Positions 60,485-64,000 of a DNA stretch of 64,000 nt are shown here, piece after piece. A program made the position numbers and the translations under genes. Origin of the DNA: Sphingobacterium tenebrionis (lineage in GTDB: Bacteria; Bacteroidota; Bacteroidia; Sphingobacteriales; Sphingobacteriaceae). Below the pieces are notes generated by a model. It ran no database searches and was not told where the DNA came from. It saw nothing but the letters and a program-made list of their open reading frames with translations. Every line of letters begins with the position of its first letter. The first letter of the stretch is position 1. The stretch spans positions 1-64,000 of the forward strand of contig NZ_JAYLLN010000019.1 of the NCBI RefSeq assembly GCF_037126265.1, written 5' to 3'.

Positions 60485-61456
60485 CTAGATTTTCTCCAAT
60501 TCCAAGGAAAGGGCTTTCAGATCTTGCTTCATCAGATTGATGTTTGATTCTAATTGATCATACATATCCGCACGGTTTTCCAGTTGCTCACTGCTATATT
60601 TTCCGCCCGTACCAAAATACAAATCCAATAGTTCCTGTTCCGGCTTCTTGTTGATCTGCCCAAAACTCGTCCATTTTTGAACAATCTGCTCACGCAAGGA
60701 ATTATTTAAACCATTTTCTGGGCTCTTATAATTTAGGTAATACCATACTGCAGGAGGGAAGTTCTGGGAAACGGGCGAGCCAAACCAGATATCCTTTAAT
60801 GCATTCCGTTTATGATGGAATTCTATGGATTCATCGTTCATCAACATCATCACCCCAAAAGTAGCTTCTGCCAAACCCGTACTGATGCCCACAACGGAAC
60901 TGGCTTTGTCATTTTTGATGATCCCTTCCGTTAAAATGGCGCCTAAGGCGCCCACCACAATCGCACTGATGGTCAGTTTCGATTCCCGTTCATTACTCCT
61001 TCCGATCAGGTAATTTGCAATCTGGCTGGTGCGCTCCTCTTCACAATCCATTTCCGAGGAAATAGCTGAAATCTCCAGAGAAGACATATTGATCTTATGA
61101 TCGATTTCCTGTTTAAGTTCCAAAATCTCCACTCGATATTGCAGATCTTCCTTGCTTTTTGGGTTCGCTCGCAATTCAGCATACCGGGTAATGGTATTCA
61201 GGATGCCAATGGCGTTTGCCATGTTCAGATTGTTGAAAGACAGTCGATCCTTTAGCAATGGTGATATCACGCGTTCATGTAAGGGAATAGGAAGGCTATC
61301 CAAACTATATTGATAGATGTTCTGCTGGTTACAGTTGCTATGTTGAAGCAAATCCTTAATCTCCAAATTTTTCATGCTTCGGCAAGAGGAAAGCAGCCCA
61401 ATTGTTAACATAAAAGGCAGAAGAATTTTAATTCGATGCAAAGTTAGTGTAGGCAT
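60485..61456 (-). CDS. lipoprotein of unknown function
   Basis: 323 residues from ATG 61456. Lipoprotein signal with Cys25 (GLLSSCRS). Rich in helices, with a Gly/Ala segment (TISAIVVGALGAILTEGII, about residues 165-183) that looks hydrophobic enough to insert in a membrane, and a coiled-coil-like C-terminus (YDQLESNINLMKQDLKALSL). No known domain. A TAACTTTG motif at 61439-61446 (minus) lies inside the first codons; if it is a promoter, the start would be later and the signal peptide too short, so I consider it chance. Confidence 0.7.
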   Translation of the reverse strand: MPTLTLHRIKILLPFMLTIGLLSSCRSMKNLEIKDLLQHSNCNQQNIYQYSLDSLPIPLHERVISPLLKDRLSFNNLNMANAIGILNTITRYAELRANPKSKEDLQYRVEILELKQEIDHKINMSSLEISAISSEMDCEEERTSQIANYLIGRSNERESKLTISAIVVGALGAILTEGIIKNDKASSVVGISTGLAEATFGVMMLMNDESIEFHHKRNALKDIWFGSPVSQNFPPAVWYYLNYKSPENGLNNSLREQIVQKWTSFGQINKKPEQELLDLYFGTGGKYSSEQLENRADMYDQLESNINLMKQDLKALSLELEKI

Positions 61457-61619
61457 AATCAATCGGGTTCGTGTTAGTGTAATTAACTTGAATAGATTCC
61501 GCACTCAAATATGGAATAAAAGTATGATAAAATTAAAAAAAATGATTTTTGCCGATGATTTCTCAAAAAATTAGTTTCTTTACAATGTTTTATGATAAAT
61601 AACTCAATAAACCAAATTA

Positions 61620-63077
61620 ATGGATAATTTTATTTCAACCTTCTCCGGACTAGTCTGGAGTGAAGTCTTTATAGGTCTTTGTTTAATTACAGGGCTTTAT
61701 TTTTCAATCCGAACCGGCTTTCTTCAAGTAACCTACCTCAAGGATATGCTTCGGCTTTTATTTGCCAAAAAGAAATCTGATGAAGGGATTTCCTCGTTTC
61801 AGGCGTTTGCATTGGCCATATCCGGTCGTGTGGGTACCGGAAATATTATCGGGGTAGCAACAGCGATCTTTTATGGAGGACCGGGCGCGATTTTTTGGAT
61901 GTGGATTATTGCCTTTTTAGGATCTGCTTCTGCTTTTGTGGAAGCAATGCTTGGGCAGTTATATAAACGGAAGGAAGGGAACGAATTCCGTGGTGGTCCG
62001 GCTTATTATATTGAAAAAGGATTAGGTGTTAAATGGTATGCTATTCTATTTGCGGTGTTGACCGTAATCAGTGCTGGGTTATTATTGCCTGGTGTTCAAA
62101 GTAATGCCATTGCATCATCCGCATTTAATGCCTTTGAAATTCCGACCAATTACACCGGTATTGGCATTGTGATACTTTTGGTACTCATCATTTTTGGAGG
62201 TGTTAAGCGATTGGGGACTGTAGCTGAATATGTGGTCCCATTTATGGCAGGAGGGTATATCCTAATGACCTTGATCATCATCGGAATGAATTACCAACAG
62301 ATCCCAGAGGTGTTTTCCTTGATCTTCCGATCGGCATTTAGTGTGGATGCTACTTTTGGTGGAATTATAGGAATGGCGATTGCTTGGGGGGTAAAAAGGG
62401 GGATATATTCAAACGAAGCAGGTCAGGGTACTGCTCCTCATGCTGCTGCAGCAGCAGAGGTTAACCATCCTGCACAACAAGGACTTGTCCAAGCATTTTC
62501 TGTTTATGTAGATACGTTATTTGTTTGTACAGCTACCGCTTTGATGATCCTGTTCACTGGGATGTATAATGTAACAGAAGTTGATGCGGCAGGTAAAGCA
62601 ACTACATTTATTACTGAAAATCTTCCAGGAGTAGATTATAATGGATTTACGCAGGCCGCTATTTCCCACCATTTTCCTGGTTTTGGAAATGAATTTGTAG
62701 CTATCGCTTTATTTTTCTTTGCTTTTACCACCATTATGGCGTATTTCTATTATGCAGATACCAATATTGCCTACTTGATCAAAAATGAAAGAGCCAAAAA
62801 GATTGTTGGATTACTTTTCAAGGTTGTATTTCTTTCTACGGTTTATTTTGGTACTATCCGTAAAGCTGATACGGCTTGGGCGATAGGTGATGTGGGTGTG
62901 GGATTGATGGCTTGGGTCAATATAATCGCTATTTTATTAATGAGTAAAATTGCCATGAAGGTATGGAAGGACTATAAAGAACAGCGCAAGCGCGGGATCG
63001 AAGATCCAACTTTTGATCCAAAAGCTATTGGACTCAAGAATGCTGACTTCTGGGAAGAAAACAATGAAAAAAAATAA
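61620..63077 (+). CDS. sodium:alanine symporter family (AGCS) transporter
   Basis: 485 residues, about eleven membrane helices. Signatures: SIRTGFLQVTYLKDM, SSFQAFALAISGRVGTGNIIGVATAI, RGGPAYYIEKGLG, and KRGIYSNEAGQGTAPHAAAA. It imports alanine or glycine with sodium. It stands alone, starting at ATG 61620 without a perfect -7 box. A strong hairpin ends it. Confidence 0.93.
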   Translation: MDNFISTFSGLVWSEVFIGLCLITGLYFSIRTGFLQVTYLKDMLRLLFAKKKSDEGISSFQAFALAISGRVGTGNIIGVATAIFYGGPGAIFWMWIIAFLGSASAFVEAMLGQLYKRKEGNEFRGGPAYYIEKGLGVKWYAILFAVLTVISAGLLLPGVQSNAIASSAFNAFEIPTNYTGIGIVILLVLIIFGGVKRLGTVAEYVVPFMAGGYILMTLIIIGMNYQQIPEVFSLIFRSAFSVDATFGGIIGMAIAWGVKRGIYSNEAGQGTAPHAAAAAEVNHPAQQGLVQAFSVYVDTLFVCTATALMILFTGMYNVTEVDAAGKATTFITENLPGVDYNGFTQAAISHHFPGFGNEFVAIALFFFAFTTIMAYFYYADTNIAYLIKNERAKKIVGLLFKVVFLSTVYFGTIRKADTAWAIGDVGVGLMAWVNIIAILLMSKIAMKVWKDYKEQRKRGIEDPTFDPKAIGLKNADFWEENNEKK

Positions 63078-63123
63078 AAGACACTTATTAGTTCAATCAG
63101 CTATCTGAATTTAGGATATAAAT

Positions 63124-63155
63124 AAAGGGGCTATTTCAATGGAAATAGCCCCTTT
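63124..63155. terminator. terminator after the AGCS gene
   Basis: AAAGGGGCTATTTC / GAAATAGCCCCTTT, 14-bp perfect stem, loop AATG, then ACTGTTTT on the plus strand and TTATTTATA on the minus strand. It can serve both the AGCS gene and the short minus-strand ORF at 63172. Confidence 0.85.
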
Positions 63156-63171
63156 ACTGTTTTAAAATGAC

Positions 63172-63261
63172 TTAACGTATACCAAAGCAAGTTGTTGCAA
63201 ATACGAGAACGAAAGCCACAACTAGTAAGAGTACTAAAGTGGTCAAGGGTGTCCTTTTCAT
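63172..63261 (-). CDS. possible 29-residue membrane peptide
   Basis: ATG at 63259-63261, stop at 63172-63174. The sequence is MKRTPLTTLVLLLVVAFVLV, then FATTCFGIR: a basic start and one hydrophobic helix, like many small membrane proteins. It is preceded by an A-rich leader and ends before a bidirectional hairpin, which is the expected gene layout. No homologue is recalled and no ribosome binding site is obvious, so chance remains possible. Confidence 0.45.
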   Translation of the reverse strand: MKRTPLTTLVLLLVVAFVLVFATTCFGIR

Positions 63262-63380
63262 GTTAGTTTATCATTAAGTTTAAAATGGTGATGTTCTTAA
63301 AGTTACATATATTTTTTTACCAATGAAATAATAATTAATTAAAATTAAATATGGATTTATAGATTCTGATGATAATGTGC

Positions 63381-63388
63381 TACTTTTG
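63381..63388 (+). promoter_or_regulatory. -7 box of the NhaC-type gene
   Basis: TACTTTTG, exact TAnnTTTG, 26 nt before the ATG at 63415. Confidence 0.45.
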
Positions 63389-63414
63389 AACCACGTAAAT
63401 ATTAATCTAGGCTT

Positions 63415-64000
63415 ATGAAAGAAGGCAGATTTTGGGCCTTACTACCTTTATTGTTTTTTGTAGTAATCTATTTTGCAGGCTCTTATATATTGGGTGATTT
63501 TTATGCATTACCCGTTTTGGTCGTTTTTGTATTGGCATTATTTGTAGCATTTTTCCAATTCCCTAAGATCACATTCCAAGAAAAATTGAAGGGTTTTGCC
63601 CAGGGAGCAGGAAATGAGAACATCCTGATCATGATCTTGATTTTCTTATTGGCAGGCGCTTTTGGTGAAGTCTCCAAGAATATCGGTGCCATATCATCTA
63701 CCATCAATTTTGCGCTTACTTACGTTCCGCCGCAATTTGTGATTGCCGGTTTGTTTCTGGTTTCCTGTTTTATTTCCACTTCTTTAGGAACTTCTGTTGG
63801 AACCATCGTGGCTTTGGCACCCATTGCCGTAGGATTGGAAAACAACATCCAAGGGATTATGGCTATCGCCTTGGCCGCAGTTATTGGAGGGGCCATGTTT
63901 GGGGATAACCTTTCCTTTATTTCTGATACGACCATTGCCGCAACCCGGACCCAAGGAATAGGCATGAAGGAGAAATTTAAGGTAAATTTCCGAATGGTAT
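63415..64000 (+). CDS. Na+/H+ antiporter NhaC-family protein, 5' part
   Basis: Open from ATG 63415 to the window end (195 codons, incomplete). It begins KEGRFWALLPLLFFVVIYFA; later segments are NILIMILIFLLAGAFGEVSK, FISTSLGTSVGTIVALAPIA and AAVIGGAMFGDNLSFISDTT, the last being a strong NhaC-family signature (G-D-N-LS-ISDTT). It exchanges sodium for protons or a related pair, such as malate/lactate in MleN. The rest lies outside the window. Confidence 0.9.
   Translation, partial: MKEGRFWALLPLLFFVVIYFAGSYILGDFYALPVLVVFVLALFVAFFQFPKITFQEKLKGFAQGAGNENILIMILIFLLAGAFGEVSKNIGAISSTINFALTYVPPQFVIAGLFLVSCFISTSLGTSVGTIVALAPIAVGLENNIQGIMAIALAAVIGGAMFGDNLSFISDTTIAATRTQGIGMKEKFKVNFRMV

Noticed and set aside
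61439..61446. Promoter inside the lipoprotein gene at 60485
   Set aside because: TAACTTTG matches the consensus, but using it would remove most of the lipoprotein signal peptide.

Overview
The window looks like a chromosomal segment of a Bacteroidota bacterium, most likely a Sphingobacteriaceae member (Sphingobacterium or Pedobacter type). The evidence is a SusC/SusD pair, a TonB receptor paired with a DUF4249 lipoprotein, many Cys-anchored lipoproteins, DUF2851, DUF4199 and DUF4783 families, an ABC-permease/M1-peptidase fusion, and a recurrent TAnnTTTG promoter element (the Bacteroidota -7 box) in front of many genes. There is no rRNA, CRISPR array, intact insertion sequence or complete prophage. 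The genus is an inference.

Layout. 1-6600: a minus-strand outer-membrane uptake operon (SusC, SusD, FAS1 lipoprotein, a second lipoprotein), preceded by two LacI/PurR-like palindromes. 6680-8773: oxidoreductase, VOC and DinB genes. 8790-14510: an AT-rich accessory stretch of mostly unknown genes. It holds an 11-bp phased iteron array, a secreted HEAT-like protein with eight near-identical 26-residue repeats, and a decayed SusD remnant, and it ends at a tRNA-Lys gene. 14766-18827: prmC and ribD (divergent), DUF2851 and an ankyrin protein. 18828-19243: a gap that probably encodes a small RNA. 19244-25821: ubiX, then a tight operon of a catalytically degenerate dihydroorotase, an acidic protein, DUF4199, two GT2 glycosyltransferases, a 90-residue protein and a metallo-hydrolase, plus a 50-residue membrane protein. 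25827-27726: ispD and queA (minus). 27940-35060: a glycogen/alpha-glucan operon (GH31, glgB, glgA, glgC).

35145-36819: an Lrp regulator and EamA exporter. 37013-47790: a GlcD-GlcF-like fusion oxidoreductase, lipoproteins, a frameshifted gene, an esterase, TonB receptor + DUF4249, a polysaccharide deacetylase, a helix-hairpin-helix protein and apt. 48059-53144: gpmI (minus), DUF4783-nadC-plsY and an M48 lipoprotein. 53271-58551: the ABC exporter with an M1-peptidase fusion, and a small AAA ATPase. 58799-64000: an ABC-F protein, a lipoprotein, an AGCS alanine/sodium symporter, a 29-codon ORF and the start of an NhaC-type antiporter.

Most interesting structures: (i) the inverted, 11-bp phased iteron array at 9601-9690; (ii) a probable small RNA at about 18987-19127; (iii) TAnnTTTG boxes exactly 4 nt before the ATG of prmC, gpmI and the ABC-F gene, implying leaderless mRNAs; (iv) two composite nested inverted repeats, both at convergent gene junctions; (v) the HEAT-like tandem repeat gene; (vi) the dihydroorotase homologue lacking its metal ligands. 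Nothing here is provably a new multi-gene system. Coordinates, motifs and palindromes were read by eye; family names rest on recognised motifs, not on searches.
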